Origin: Trichosphaerium sp. ATCC 40318
Taxonomy: Eukaryota > Discosea > Flabellinia > Trichosidae
Length of the DNA stretch: 64,000 nucleotides
NCBI GenBank assembly: GCA_038496445.1
Contig: JALMLS010000411.1
Span: 124,001 to 188,000, forward strand
Direction of reading: 5' to 3'
The notes beneath the pieces were generated by a model that saw only the letters and a list, made by a program, of their open reading frames with translations, had not been told where the DNA came from and searched no databases. A program made the position numbers and the translations under genes. Shown piece by piece: positions 11,001 to 23,115 of this stretch (position 1 is its first letter; each line of letters opens with the position of its first letter).

Positions 11001-12747
11001 GACTTGTGTAATAGGTTGCGTATGAAATTTTGGATAGTGGTGAAAAGCTCATAAAGGGAGGAACACTTTTACGACTAGTAGAGGCTATTGTAATGCCTGG
11101 CAACCACAGTACGACAAAAGCAGTTAAAGATTTAAAACAACTAATCCACTTTTTTTCAAAGAAATGCTTGCTGATTTTTTGCTGACTTATCGATCCTTCT
11201 GCACACCTTTGGAGTTATTGGACTCATTTATTGAGAGGTTTAATACTGAACCATCAACTAAGAATACAGATACCAACCAGACTGTTATGAGATTACGGTA
11301 CTGCAAACAGGCATCTTTTTTAGATTCAAATTGATTTGTTATTTAGTATTTCGGCTGCTGTTAAAAAATGGATTAATGAGTATTGGTGGGACTTTAATGG
11401 GACAACAGATGAGCTAAATCGTCTATATCGTTTTGTTAGAGAAGATTTAAAACGAAGCACACCTTCAGCTGCAGTCCATATCGAAAACTTGATAAAGAGA
11501 CAGGTACCTACCTTTTTTTTTTTTCCTTTAAATCTTTATTTAATTTACTGACCTTGTATGCAGGTTGAACGTGGCTCAGAGCGTAGACCTAATAAACATT
11601 TCTTTGGACCGAATGCCAAGGCACCTGGTACGTTATTATATCCAATGTAATTTGGCTTGTAATTAACGTTGTGCAGTACCTATCCTTCCCAAAATTACAG
11701 ATACAAATTCACCAGATTTTTCGATTATAGATGTTCATCACCGTGAAGTAGCACGTCAGCTAGTGCTCGTATGTGAATGAGTGTTTTTTTTCTGAAAACG
11801 AAGGCTTACATGCTTTTTAGGTAGAGTACAACATTTACAGGCAGATTAAGCCATGGGAGTTACTTCATAAGGCTTGGAGTAAAGATAACTCAGAAGAGAA
11901 GGCTCCTAATGTTATTAAGTTTATTAGACGCTTTAATGAAGTGTCTAACTGGGTTGCTACGGTTATTTTAATGAATAGCCAAGCAAAGAGACGTGTCAAG
12001 GCTCTAATGTGGTTCATTGATGTCGCAAATGTACGTGTGGAATGCTTTGTTTGTTTTTTTTTTGGGTGTCGTGTGGTTTCACTTAAACACTTGTTTAGGA
12101 GCTTCTACAGTTGAATAATTTCAATGGATTGCTAGAAATTATATCTGGCTTGAACCAGAACCATGTATATCGCTTGAGGCCTGACTGGGATGTACGGCAA
12201 TATACTACTTGATGTTTGCAAGTATTAACTTTTTTTTTTCCAAATTAGGATATGGATTCTGCTCATAAAAAGACTTTTGAGCGTTTGAATGAGCTTGTAT
12301 CACGCCACAAGAACTACGAAAAAATGAGAGAGTACTTAAAGTCCACTAACCCGCCATGTGTACCATACCTAGGTACGCAAACAAAAAACAACTAAAAACT
12401 TTTTTTTTTGAAAGTATTTCAGATTATATTCTGTTCCTTTCGCCTACTTCTTTCATTTTTCGGATGAGTGAGTGTCTTGTTTATTAAATATACAATTAGG
12501 TATGTATTTAACGGATCTAACGTTCATTGAAGATGGTAATAAGGATTTTATTACAAAACACAATATGATCAATTTTGACAAGTGCCAGCGCCTTGCTAAG
12601 GTTATCCAGCATGTTGTCAAGTACCAACATCAACCTTACTGCCTTCAAATCGTACCTTTCTTGTTAAAGTACTTGAATAAGCTTGAATTCGAGGAAGAAG
12701 AGAAGCTTTATCAGATATCGTGCGAGTATAAGGCTCCTGCGTTTTAG
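8033..12747 (+). CDS. Ras guanine nucleotide exchange factor with coiled coil and SH3
   Basis: This large multi-exon protein activates Ras-family GTPases by promoting GDP release. The start MSRLNLD splices in phase to ENHWEAIALERE. Residues encoded at 8.1-9.7 kb form a long coiled coil. A Ser/Pro-rich stretch follows, then an SH3 domain at 10.57-10.8 kb (AKAKFDYTPQRNEEMGF, ILVIYDTNHRWWCA, GIVPR). The REM/RasGEF-N domain is at 11.0-11.55 kb (ILDSGEKLIKGGTLLRLVEA, FLLTYRSFCTPLELLDSFI). The Cdc25-type catalytic domain is at 11.7-12.7 kb ([67 protein letters not shown]). It ends EYKAPAF. Some exon borders in the coiled coil are approximate. Ras specificity cannot be read from the sequence. Confidence 0.88.
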
Positions 12748-14359
12748 AAAAGGTAGAAATAAGACTAACATCCTCTCCTTATCTTTTTTTGGTTTGCTGG
12801 CTTAGAGGAGAGAATTATTATTACAAAATATTGGTCATGATTGTACTGTAAAATAGTGTAAAAAATCAGATAAAAGTAGAAAAAAAAAATGGTTTTCTTT
12901 TTTTGTGGGTTTAGAAAAGCTAAATATTTATCAACCCATATCGTACTACATTACTTTTAAACAATAACACCTTTCAAATTTCGTTTGATTAAAGAGAACG
13001 CTAATGAGGGTACTAAGTAGGATTTAGTTGGAAACTGTTTATTATGCTAACTTAGGATTTACACTTAAGGCATGTACAAATTTTGACAGCACTAATTGTA
13101 GTCAACCCGTAAAGTTACACAGTGTATTTTGAATGATTGACTAAAAGTTGTTGGGTTTGTTTTTTCAATCACCAGAGTTATTATCGTGGCAGAGTGCGCA
13201 CTTGTCCTTGTGGTGAGTGACGTAGCTGCCATCTCTGTTAGCTCACAGAGCCTGTGCTTGCGGCAACGGGTTGATCCCCGTGTACGCGAAGGTTTTGCCC
13301 ATTTTATATTTATCAAACAGTTGTATTGCACTGAGATTTATTTTTTCGTGTAACCGACTATTTTGATCAACTGCGCAAGATCCAGCCATCGAATACAACG
13401 GTATGCTATTATCACATACTACAGCCTACCATGTGATGCTTTGGGATGAGACTAGGAGTAGATTGGTTGCGCTCAGCAACTTTTTATTTCATGAAGGGAT
13501 CCATTGCTTGGTTTGGCTTTTACAAATTTTGTTTCTGAGTGTAGCTGAAGCACAGCACTCATAAATAATGTTTGACAGACAGATCCACATTAATACAGCA
13601 TCTGTAGTTCTAAGACTCATTGTTTTCCTGTAACATACTCATGTGGTAGATATTAAAGTGTGGTTACATCACATATACGAAAAGCCATACTGACATTAAA
13701 GACGCATAACCAACTGTTTAAAACTTGAAACAACACTCACGCCAAATGTAGATCAATCTAAATTCGTTAATGGATCAATCTACAATCGATTCTGGCTCGA
13801 AAAGCAGAGTAGACAGTAAGCCCTCCGTTGTATACATAATGTAGGCCTCAAATAAAGTAAATATTGTTTTTCTTTCGTTTATAACGTATGAACATCTCTT
13901 CTAGCTGTATATTTTGTTCCTTGAGCGTAATACTGAACAAACAAACGACTAAATTATTGGCACTAAAATGCGTAAATCAAATTGAACTAATCACGTGGAC
14001 TTGTAAAGCTACATCCGTGATATATTTCAATAGCGCATAGAACACGAATTCATACAGTTCACAAGTTTGATTAGCCTAAGCCGTGTAAAAACTATTTAGA
14101 CTTGCGTTTCCAATGAGGAAAATGCTCCCACAAAGCAAATTGGGACATCCTGTTTTGAAAAATGGGTAATGCCGTATATTTAGCACTTCTTTGAAAGTCG
14201 GAACGCAAATAGCTATTACACGTTTTCGAACTTTCGTATGTAGGTTTACCTTTACATAAAGTTATAGTGGTGTATCACAAAAAACCCATAACAAAGTGCG
14301 AACACATTTTTTGTTTCTAAACACTATTGGTTTCTTATCATATCACAAAAACCTCTGTA
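12748..14359. other. 1.6 kb intergenic region
   Basis: No gene was recognised. ORFs here are short and in no phase pattern. A somewhat more G+C-rich patch at 13180-13310 contains a T-arm-like GGGTTGATCCCC, but it lacks the invariant C of the TTC loop and no cloverleaf can be folded around it. Confidence 0.45.
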
Positions 14360-14824
14360 ATGACAACAACACATCTCGTACTACTCTTAGTCGCTCTGAT
14401 CTGTATCGTCGGTGTCTCTTGTAGCACACCCGCTGTACGTACACCGTTTTTGTTGACAAAAACCCGGCCGTATTCGCTAGCGCAGTACTTGTTGGCTTTT
14501 TACCCAAACGGCACAACTAACCATCAAACTCTTTCTTCGTGTTTGTCTTTGGAAGTATACCTATCGCTAGCTAACTCTATATTGTAGAGTTATACACAGT
14601 GCCGGGCAGCATGCAGTCTTTTCTACGCCGTCTGTTTACACGTAAACTCAGATCCTGCCAATGACCCTGTTGAAAACTGTCCACATAACCTAGCTAATTG
14701 CGAGAACTATTGTTGCGATGTTTTCTTTCCTGCCTGTTGTTCACCAAGTGATAACTGTGGTAATGATGGTGGTAAAAGAACGATAGGTAATCTGTTTGCA
14801 CCTGAGAATACTGTACACCAATAA
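14360..14824 (+). CDS. small secreted cysteine-rich protein
   Basis: Three exons encode about 120 residues. MTTTHLVLLLVALICIVGVS is a clear signal peptide and is followed by CSTPA. The mature part has about ten Cys (YTQCRAACSLFYAVC, NCENYCCDVFFPACC, NCGN) and ends ENTVHQ. Splices GTACACCG to CGCTAG and GTATACC to TTGTAG keep the frame. It is probably an extracellular or vacuolar disulphide-bonded protein. No family was recognised. Confidence 0.65.
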
Positions 14825-15440
14825 ATCAGACGACAAATCTCAGTTCTAGTTTTACTTTGTTTCTTCAACTATACAGGAAGTTAGAAGTCTTTGGAAGCCT
14901 AGAATATCATACTGTCCGTACAGTGAACACTTTATCGTAAAAAAGAAAGTCGAGTCGTCCATCCATGTTCTCTTGTGGTAACAATACTTTTACAATAAAA
15001 CTGGAAGTGTAGAAAAAACAACAAAAATTTAGTTATTTCGCTTTGTGTCAAAGCATCTTGTAACTTTATAGAGGATAGGCTAACGACATAGACAGTGTAC
15101 GAAGAGGCAAAAGCAAAAATGTTAAAGGTGATCACGTGAGGACATTGAAGACTGTATAACGTCCTTGGCTTTCGAGATATGTATCGTTCAGAGAGAAAGA
15201 GTTAAAAAAACCTTTTAATAAACAACGGATTCTTATACAATCATGTATAACCGGATGCAATGGACTTGGAGATCAGATAAAAGGAACAATGACAGCTTTC
15301 TTACAAGCAATACAATTTGAGCGAGCTTTCTTGGTGTGTACTAAAATGTAGAGAAAAAAGTCGAAAAAATGTCAAAGTGATATTGAACTGTTCGCCACAA
15401 AGGGAGACAACTGGGTTATGGCGCTCAGTCGCCGCTAGGC
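14825..15440. other. intergenic
   Basis: This follows the Cys-rich gene. I see no gene. CACGTG occurs near 15132. It leads into the G/C-run hairpin. Confidence 0.4.
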
Positions 15441-15480
15441 TCTGCCCCCCCAAACCCCCCCTGAAAGGGGGGGCTTTCTA
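15441..15480. repeat. G/C-run hairpin (possible mobile GC cluster)
   Basis: In a strongly A+T-rich setting there is GCCCCCCC, AAA, CCCCCCC, TGAAA, GGGGGGGC. The G run can pair with either C run, giving a perfect 7 bp stem with a TGAAA loop or an 8 bp stem with a longer loop. The flank 15400-15440 (GGCGCTCAGTCGCCGCTAGG) is also unusually G+C-rich. Dispersed GC clusters of this kind are often mobile, and none other was seen in the window. Confidence 0.6.
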
Positions 15481-15774
15481 AATAGTTCCTATGGCATAAT
15501 ATAGGATAATTAGTGTGCCGAATTTTCGACTTTTTTTTGACAAAGTTCTACATATTTGGTTTCCCCGCTTTCTTCATTGACGTCAATTCAATGCCTCATT
15601 GGAGAGCTGTAACTGGTTGGAGATTTAATTGGACTTTAGATGAAAGTAGGTATCCGCAGTATGTTGCGGCGGTTTTTCGGACATAGTCTTGTGCCAAGCC
15701 TAAAATAACTCATATCTCATTTCAACTTGTTTGCAACCACTCCTAAGCCTGAAATACGAAATAAGCCAATTGAA

Positions 15775-17153
15775 ATGGAAAAAGGGGCATCTAACACCAT
15801 AGCTCAAACGTACGTGCAAATTAGTCTATAAACCTAATGTAATCGCTTTATAGTCCGAAAGAAAGCCTTTTAGACCTTCCGGAAGAGATTTTAGCACTTA
15901 TATTACGACAAACGACTAAAGCACGCTTTGCGGCATCACAAACATGTCACCACCTTGCATCTATCGTTCACGATATTATTGGATACAGTAGCGTTCATAT
16001 TTCGACTGCCGAACAAGCAAGAGCAGTTTTAAAACATTCAAGTACTCTACGCCACACAAGAATCATACTGAGCTCATTTGATACCGATGACATTGTCAAA
16101 TTATTATCTGGTGCTCGTTATATTACTCTGTTTAAAGCAAATGTTACAGATGAGGGGATAAAAGCACTTGCCGGAGTTCATACAATTGAACTTTACGATT
16201 GTAGGAAGATAACAGATGAAGGTTTTAAAGCTCTCGCTGGTGTTCATACAATTGATCTAAGAGGCACAGAGATAAGGAATGAAGGCCTCAAAGCACTTGC
16301 TGGTGTTCATAAAATTCAGCTTAACCTTTGTTCAATAACAGATGAAGGGATAAAAGCTCTTGCTGGAGTTCATACAATCAGTCTTAACCTTTGTTCAATA
16401 ACAGATGATGGCATTAAAGCTCTTGCTGGAGTTCATACAATTGATCTTACCTGTTGTATGAAGATTACAGATGAAGGAATAAAAGCTCTTGCTGGTGTTC
16501 ATGACATTAGCCTCTGTAGTACTAACATAACAGATGAAGGTATAAAAGCTTTTGCTGGTATTCATACAATTGCTCTCAGGAGCACATATGCAACGGATGA
16601 AGGGATAAAAGCACTTGCTGGAGTTCATACAATTGATCTTAGTTATTGTAGGACTAACATAACAGATGAAGGTATTAAAGCTCTCGCTGGTGTTCATACA
16701 ATTAATCTTGCCCATTGTAATATTACAGATGAAGGGGTAAAAGCTCTTACTGGTGTTCATAATATTTGTCTCATGGGTTGTAACAAAATTACGGATGAAG
16801 GGATAAAAGCACTTGGTGGAGTTCATACAATTGATCTTAGAAATTGTGAGAACATAACAGATGAAGGTATTAAAGCTCTCGCTGGTGTTCATACAATTGA
16901 TCTAAGAGGCACAAATATAAGAAATGAAGGCCTTAAAGCTCTCGCTGGTGTTCATACAATTAATCTTGCCCATTGTAATATTACAGATGAAGGGATAAAA
17001 GCTCTCGCTGGCGTTCATGAAATTGATCTTAGTTATTGTAAGGAGCTAACAGATGAAGGTATAATAGCTCTTGTTGGCGTTCATAAAATTACCACATTTG
17101 ATGTTAAAGTAAGCACAGAATGTCTTGCAGAAGTACAAAGGAACAGAAACTAA
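15775..17153 (+). CDS. F-box protein with about 14 leucine-rich repeats
   Basis: The start MEKGASNTIAQ is joined by one 44 bp intron (15810-15853) to an F-box (ESLLDLPEEILALILRQTTK). After about 60 linker residues there are 13-14 tandem LRRs of 22-24 residues with consensus ITDEGIKALAGVHTIDL, ending EVQRNRN. The repeats are nearly identical at DNA level, which implies recent expansion or gene conversion. F-box proteins normally bind SKP1 in SCF ubiquitin ligases, and the LRR would bind a substrate. The repeat is of the very regular type also seen in giant viruses and their amoeba hosts (general knowledge). With a single intron it contrasts with most neighbours. Confidence 0.85.
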
Positions 17154-17590
17154 TTAGTATTGTCAGCATACTTCTCAGACTCACCAATAAATATCCTTTT
17201 TCTAAATTTGTGTTCATGTCTATGTTAGAATATCAGCTGGTGTCAACTGGAGTGGTAAGAGACTATTTTGTATTTACACTAGAGAGCACGTGATTGAGCT
17301 CTTTAAGCGAAGAAAAAAAAGCATAAAAAGGAGTTGTTTTTTAGGGTCTGGGCCTTGTAATTACTGCAGCTCTAGCTATTACTTACAGCAACGTATATTT
17401 CAACCACAACTGTGGGTGGACCTACAGTTATTTATGCTAACAAATATCCTTAACTTCTTTACAATATTACCCATTGAACAAGTTTTGTTGAACTTCAAGT
17501 TCATCACTCTAAGGTTACAACCACATGAAACAAGCACTTTGACAGATGGAGCGAAGCAAATCGATTTTTATAGTAATCCAAATACAGGGT
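17154..17590. other. convergent intergenic spacer
   Basis: This is a 437 bp spacer between the F-box/LRR and protease 3' ends. The 17290-17697 plus-strand ORF lies partly over the last protease exon and has no coding signature. Confidence 0.5.
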
Positions 17591-18854
17591 TTAAGAACCA
17601 ATGGTATCTGAGATCCATTTGTTGGCATAAGAAACCCGTCCGTATACGCCATACCTATCTGGAAGGCCACATCCGATACCCCTTGAAAGCTAGTTAGAAA
17701 TCATCATCGAATCCTGTTGAAATGCGTACCATGATACAACACCGACTTGGATCCAAGTACCCTCAGGCTTGATTGCAAGCGGACCACCAGAATCACCGTG
17801 ACAAGAGTCTTTGCATTTTGGTTGATTTGGACCGTCGCATGGGCCTATGATGCCTGCACAGAGCATGGCTTGGGTAATATTGTATTTAGGGTAGTATTTG
17901 CCACACTCAACGTTGCTAAAATCACGTGGTGAGAAACGTCGTTGTAAAAACCCAAACGTCATATTAGTACGTTGTGAGAGGGACGTCTACCCAACGTAAC
18001 AAGTTGGTGCCGTCACCGCTTTCTTTGGTTGCGCCCCATCCTGTTATGAATGCATCAACATTGCCTTCATCCCACTTATTATCAGCTGGTGTAGCCAATT
18101 GAATTGGAAAGCTAAACAGTAGATAAACATCACCAAAGAAAAACCAGTGATGTACGTTACATTGTCCATAGCAATATCTTGGATGATTGGTAGAAGAGCC
18201 ATATCTCCAGAAATGGTGTCAGGGTTCCATCCAGGGAATCTCATAGCAGCGCCAGTGTCGTATCTGATTAGTACGAGTTAGCACATTAACAAAAAAAACT
18301 AAACCAGGAACAACAAATGGATTGTAGAACATACATTTTACCACCTCCGCTGTTAGCACGATTATCAAGTGAACCTAATGAATCATTAATTTTTGTCCGT
18401 AACACGTGGTCAATAGTAGAAAAGGACCAAAATGGCTAAAACAGAAAATTGTTGGGTCAACTGTAAATTTCGCTAGTTGTTTTGAGAGTACGTACCAACT
18501 TTGATTTTGTAACGTCCTCCATTGGTTACACAATGAGCTGCAGTGAGTACCCATTTTGAGTTGATAATAGAGCCACCACAGAATTGTAGGCCAGAATCTG
18601 TTCCAAGTAGAGCTACAGTCCATCCAAAGGTATTTGGCGCCTCTACAGACTCACCACCAACAACACCGACACTGAAAAAAGCGGTTAGCACGCACGTGAA
18701 CCAAAATAAAATTTAAAAAAACATACCTGTTTTTCTTGTACAAGAACGGGTTAACATCCTCGTAGTTAAACTGTTCATGACGGATTTCGTAAGGAAGTTC
18801 CATGGCGATGGCCATGACTATCAGCGCAGCCACTATTTGTAAAACCTTTGTCAT
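17591..18854 (-). CDS. secreted trypsin-like serine protease (S1 family)
   Basis: This is an S1 endopeptidase made as a secreted zymogen. [19 protein letters not shown] is a signal peptide. A short propeptide ends KNR before the activation sequence VVGGES. Catalytic residues are all present: His in VLTAAHC, Asp in GDMALLP, Ser in CHGDSGGP. The protein continues [21 protein letters not shown] and ends at TIGS. The last splice (GTACGCATT to CTTTCAAG, 48 bp) joins SW to GIGCG in phase, so the protein does not stop at the earlier in-frame codon near 17690. At least five introns, two of them with CACGTG. Specificity was not determined. Confidence 0.88.
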
Positions 18855-20080
18855 ACCTTGTTGTGCTTGCAAAACTGAATGAGGTTACTACAAGTCAAAC
18901 ATCTTAAAATGCGAAAGAAGTGTCAAAAAAGAATTCACATTCAAAATTTTATTCTCTTGTCCACAAAAAATGTCCCACTGAAAATGAAATCAGACATACA
19001 GTAACCGGAATGTACAATGGACATAGCTAAAACGAACAAAGATGGCTACATAAATTTACAAAGACACCTCAGGCAACTTTATTTCTCGACTGTATTTCAA
19101 CTTCAGAAATACTCGCTATGGTTTACGTAAGTTAGCTCTATCTTTTATCTATATAAGGTCACTATATAGCACTATATCTCGGACTCGCACGGCTATCCCG
19201 CTGAGTCTCGGATCATTAACTGAACATCACTTAGATTGAGTTGCGTAAGTCACGTGTAAGTTCAATACGCCTTAGTCTCTTGCGTATTCAACAAGTTTTT
19301 ACTCTCTACCTTGTTTTGGTTAGGTGTTCTCAAGTGTCAAGAGATGGTTGATGAAACTGGAAAACGCAATGTGTATCCAGGACGAACAGTTCTAAATGAT
19401 GAACTATTCGTCCACTTATGTTCATTTTTAAATTCTTGAGAGACCAAGAAAACCATGGACAAGAAATATGAATATTACTTGTATTCACAATGGAAGAACA
19501 TTAGTCAACCTACGTCATTACACATGTTTACGCCATAACAATGGCTGAAAGTTTTAAAGACGTAACAATTAGTTAAAACAACAATTCTACACTACAATAA
19601 TATTCGATAAGTACTACGACGAATTCAATACTAAAACAGCTAAGGCAATTTTCCAAAACAGGCAACAACAAAGCTTTTGTTTTAGTAACCCTACAATTGT
19701 TCAAAACGAGTTTGTATTGTAGTCACTCGAAATAATGATAAAGCCAAATTACTTTTCGGGGTTTTGACACAAAACTCTAAATGTTCGCTAAACTCTCAAA
19801 AAACATGTTTATACGCGTAGGAGTGTATGCTCTTGCGCTCCTACGAATTTGCTCTTCCAAATACTAAAATAAGCCCAAATTAATGTATGTAAGCGCTAAA
19901 TTCCCGTGTGAACGTATTTAATGGACTGGTTCTTTTGCTAGTTATCAAAAGAGGGATTATTCAGTAAACCTAATGTATTTGGAGCTGAAAGTCTACAATA
20001 GGACTGAAATTTCGATATTTTTAGGTTTCGACATACATCCATAACAGTAAGCTTAACAACGGATTTACGATTGTGAGGTC
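18855..20080. other. 1.2 kb divergent intergenic region
   Basis: This lies between the protease start (-) and the beta-helix gene (+). A TATA-like TATATAAGG lies near 19150. I see no coding exon or recognisable RNA gene. Confidence 0.4.
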
Positions 20081-22676
20081 ATGTTCAATAAGCCTAGCGT
20101 TGTAATACGTAAATACTTAGTGTATGTCGTTATTATAGCGGCTATCGTTGGTTGTGAAAGCAAGTTCTACTACATGAGACCTGATGGAACAGGTGATGGT
20201 ACATCAGAAGATATGTACGTCAACAAACAAAGTATATAAACTGTCTAATCTATACAGAAGGGCTGCAGGGAAGTTCAATGCAATAAACGGACTACAAGGA
20301 GGTGATACTGTACTTGTATCTGGTGGCAACTATACATCATTTTACAAATGCTCGTATGATGCTGATACAATCCACCCGTTACTCTTTAGGAATTTAACGG
20401 GGTCACCAAGAAACCATGTTATTATCAAAAACAAATTAGGTAATAAGCTATTGCTTCATTGCTAGTACTGACGTTAATGTTGTTAGGCGAGGAACCTTGG
20501 TTTTTTCTTGATTTAGAAGTTGGTTGTTTGCCTAACTTTGGAGACTACGGCGAGAGGAATATTTGGTTCTGGTCAACATTACATTTTGTTGATGTAGCTC
20601 ATGTAACGTTCCAAGGTATAAACGTTGGCTCTGGTATATGTACGTTCATAAGGCTGTAATTTCTGTTTTTTTCTTAATTGTATTGATATTGTTTACTAGC
20701 TCGAGGATTCGGATGTGATAGATGTACAGACGTTTTGTTTGTGGACGCAAAGATGCGTGATTGCGGTGGACATTGTATCAACTTAGCGTTCAGTACAGAT
20801 GTAACCATAGAGAACTTGGATATTGTACCAGGAAGACGTGAGCAAAAGACACCAAAGCAGGTTGCAAACAACTAATGAGGTTTATTTTAGCTCTAGGAAT
20901 AGAAGAACTAGTCTATGGAGGTATGGTAGAGGAGTATACTTGTTTAAGGCGATATTAACAACTTACTTAGGTGTAGGTTCTAGCAATTGCACCCGAACAA
21001 CAGTAAGAAATGTAGCTATTTCAGACGGTGACTTTGGTATTTCTCTTACTGGTACCTTTTCAACAGTACGTACTTGTGTTGTTACGTTGAACCTACGTTT
21101 TGTCTGTAAAACATTGTGCCACGTGCACATTTGTTTTTTTTTTTCAGCTGTTTCCAGTTGTAACTGACAAAAAATAGGTTATACGGGATAGTAGGCTACT
21201 TAATAATACCATTCAAGTTCAACTACGTAACCAAAATGATGACGTGGTCATAAGCAGGTATTGGAGCTTCTTTATATATTACTTTTTCAGTGCTTAAAAG
21301 TTTTTGTAGCAATGTGGTGTCTGGTGGTAACCATACTGTTTTCAATTTTTGTCCTGTCTGGGATCCAATTGACTGTAGCAATGCTACAGCAAACAATTTG
21401 AGGGTCTCAAACAATCTCTTTATTAATGTTGCCAACGTGACAAATCAAACTCTGAAGCCTGTTGGAGGTGGATTTTATTACAATGTATTTCACAACATCT
21501 ACGATCATAACGGTATGTTCCCTGGGTTCTCCTCATGTGTTGAGATACGAAACAATATCTTATCAGGGTACGCCACTCATTCTTATGGCATCAATCCAGT
21601 CACGTGTCTTATGTATTATATAGAGGAACTGTGAACCCCACTCAAGAATTGATGTATCTTCGTATTTGTAATGACGAAATGAGCCATAATAACTTTCACA
21701 AGGAAGACGGAGGCGAAGCCTACAATTCTTCTTTTAATCTTGGCAGCAACTTCAATGTAGATTCAAAATTTAAAACTGAAATCACAGATGATCCTGAGAG
21801 TACACGACTTAGTCTGTCATCACCTTTACTTTATTCCGGGATAAGTGTTAGCGAAAAAACAGATTACGAAGGCAACTCACGTAGAGATAGTGGCACAACA
21901 CTAGGTGTGTAATTACTTCTTTTCGCACTTGTTCACTTACAAAAACTGGGAGCGCTGATGACATGGTAGGGCTTTACAGGGAGTGTTTTAATGTTGTACA
22001 TAATGATGCATGCCTTAAAGTAGGTTCATTCGATATTGAAAGGATATTTAGGCCAATTAATGAAGCTGTTATTAATGGTACTTGGACAACATCCGCTTTG
22101 TTGAATATTTATACTTGCTGTAGGAGTTATCATTATTAACAACGATGCAATACTTTCATTTAACGGTTCCACAATACACGTGTTCACGAATAGCTGCGTT
22201 TCATTACAAGGTAAAAATTGAGAATACTTGCAATTGTTAACTTTGTTCATTCTAGGAACAATTCAAGTTAGCTTTAATAACATTACAGCAAATTCAAACT
22301 ATACTCTTCTTGAATTTCCTAAGACATGCGCCATAAGTACAGATAATATTACAGTAACAAGTGATGAGCCTTGTAGTGAAACAAGTCTTAATGTCATTGG
22401 TAAATAATTTTTTGTTTTTTTTTTGTTGTTAACTGACCTTTTGTGTTAGGCTCTTCGGTTATCTTAGTTTTGGTGCCGAAATCATGTCTATTTGAAACTG
22501 CAGAAAATTTGGAGGTATTCATTATAGGAGGATCAGTTGGAGCACTAATAGTTATTATTGTGTTGATTGCTTTTGTCGTTTTAATTTGGAACATGTGTTC
22601 CAAAAAGGAAAGCAAATTATTTCTGTATCAGAATTCAAGAATTATAGCTCCTAATGGTATTGTCTCTGAAGCATAA
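20081..22676 (+). CDS. right-handed beta-helix surface protein, single-pass membrane
   Basis: The N terminus (MFNKPSVVIRKYLVYVVIIAAIVGC) is a signal peptide or anchor. The ectodomain contains beta-helix style segments (GGDTVLVSGGNYTSF, GSPRNHVIIKN, VAHVTFQGINVGS, NVAISDGDFGISLTG, RVSNNLFINVANV, FYYNVFHNIYDHNG, VEIRNNILSG), several N-glycosylation sequons and paired Cys. Near the C terminus is a transmembrane helix (GGSVGALIVIIVLIAFVVLI) followed by a short Lys/Ser-rich tail ending IVSEA. About nine exons; one intron, 21568-21623, begins GTACGCC. The fold is that of pectate-lyase-like or adhesin proteins; I see no catalytic signature and favour an adhesion or recognition role. Confidence 0.7.
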
Positions 22677-22779
22677 GTAGGCTTAAGGGGTAGATTGACA
22701 AGAAAAAACATGTACATTAATAAAATAATATTTGTGATCGGCACTAGACACTTTTATCGGAGCTTTTGCTATCCATGTT

Positions 22780-23105
22780 GGGTACTTTCTACAGTGATTC
22801 CAAAGCAATATTAGAGGGTACAGTCTGTATAATGTCTAAAGAGTCGTGACTTGGTTACTCACGTGATAATTACTTTATATGACTATTGGAAAGACTCTTG
22901 CTTTTACCTATACCATTTGGAAAAGTTTCTAGTACGCTGCTTGTGCTTGTTTGAAGGTACTTCAAAAGTCAACCTTGCCTCAAATGCGTTTAATGTAGAG
23001 AACTCTTCTTACAAGCGAGGATGTTGTTTCTTCCTTGGCCAGTTGAGTGATTTGTACATTTGGTACTCCCAAGACAGCAAGAATTAATCGACGAATTGCC
23101 TCTTT
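22780..23105 (-). pseudogene. possible truncated gene at edge of inverted repeat
   Basis: On the minus strand, reading starts at the border of the MORN duplication with AIRRLILAVLGVPNVQ and TQLAKEETTSSL. After a 35 bp putative intron (GTAAGAAG to ATTTGAG) it continues ARLTFEVPSNKHKQ and TRNFSKWYR. The composition is coding-like, but there is no start codon, as if the 5' part had been cut off by the duplication. A plus-strand ORF (22851-23087) overlaps. This is a tentative reading. Confidence 0.25.
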
Positions 23106-23115
23106 ATTTTTGAAT

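Noticed and set aside
13180-13310. tRNA-like GGGTTGATCCCC patch
   Set aside because: It lacks the TTC of a T loop and no cloverleaf or known small RNA signature could be formed.
16395-16892. 165-codon minus-strand ORF in the LRR gene
   Set aside because: It is the antisense shadow of the tandem LRR repeats.
17290-17697. 135-codon plus-strand ORF
   Set aside because: It overlaps the last exon of the minus-strand protease and shows no motif or start context.
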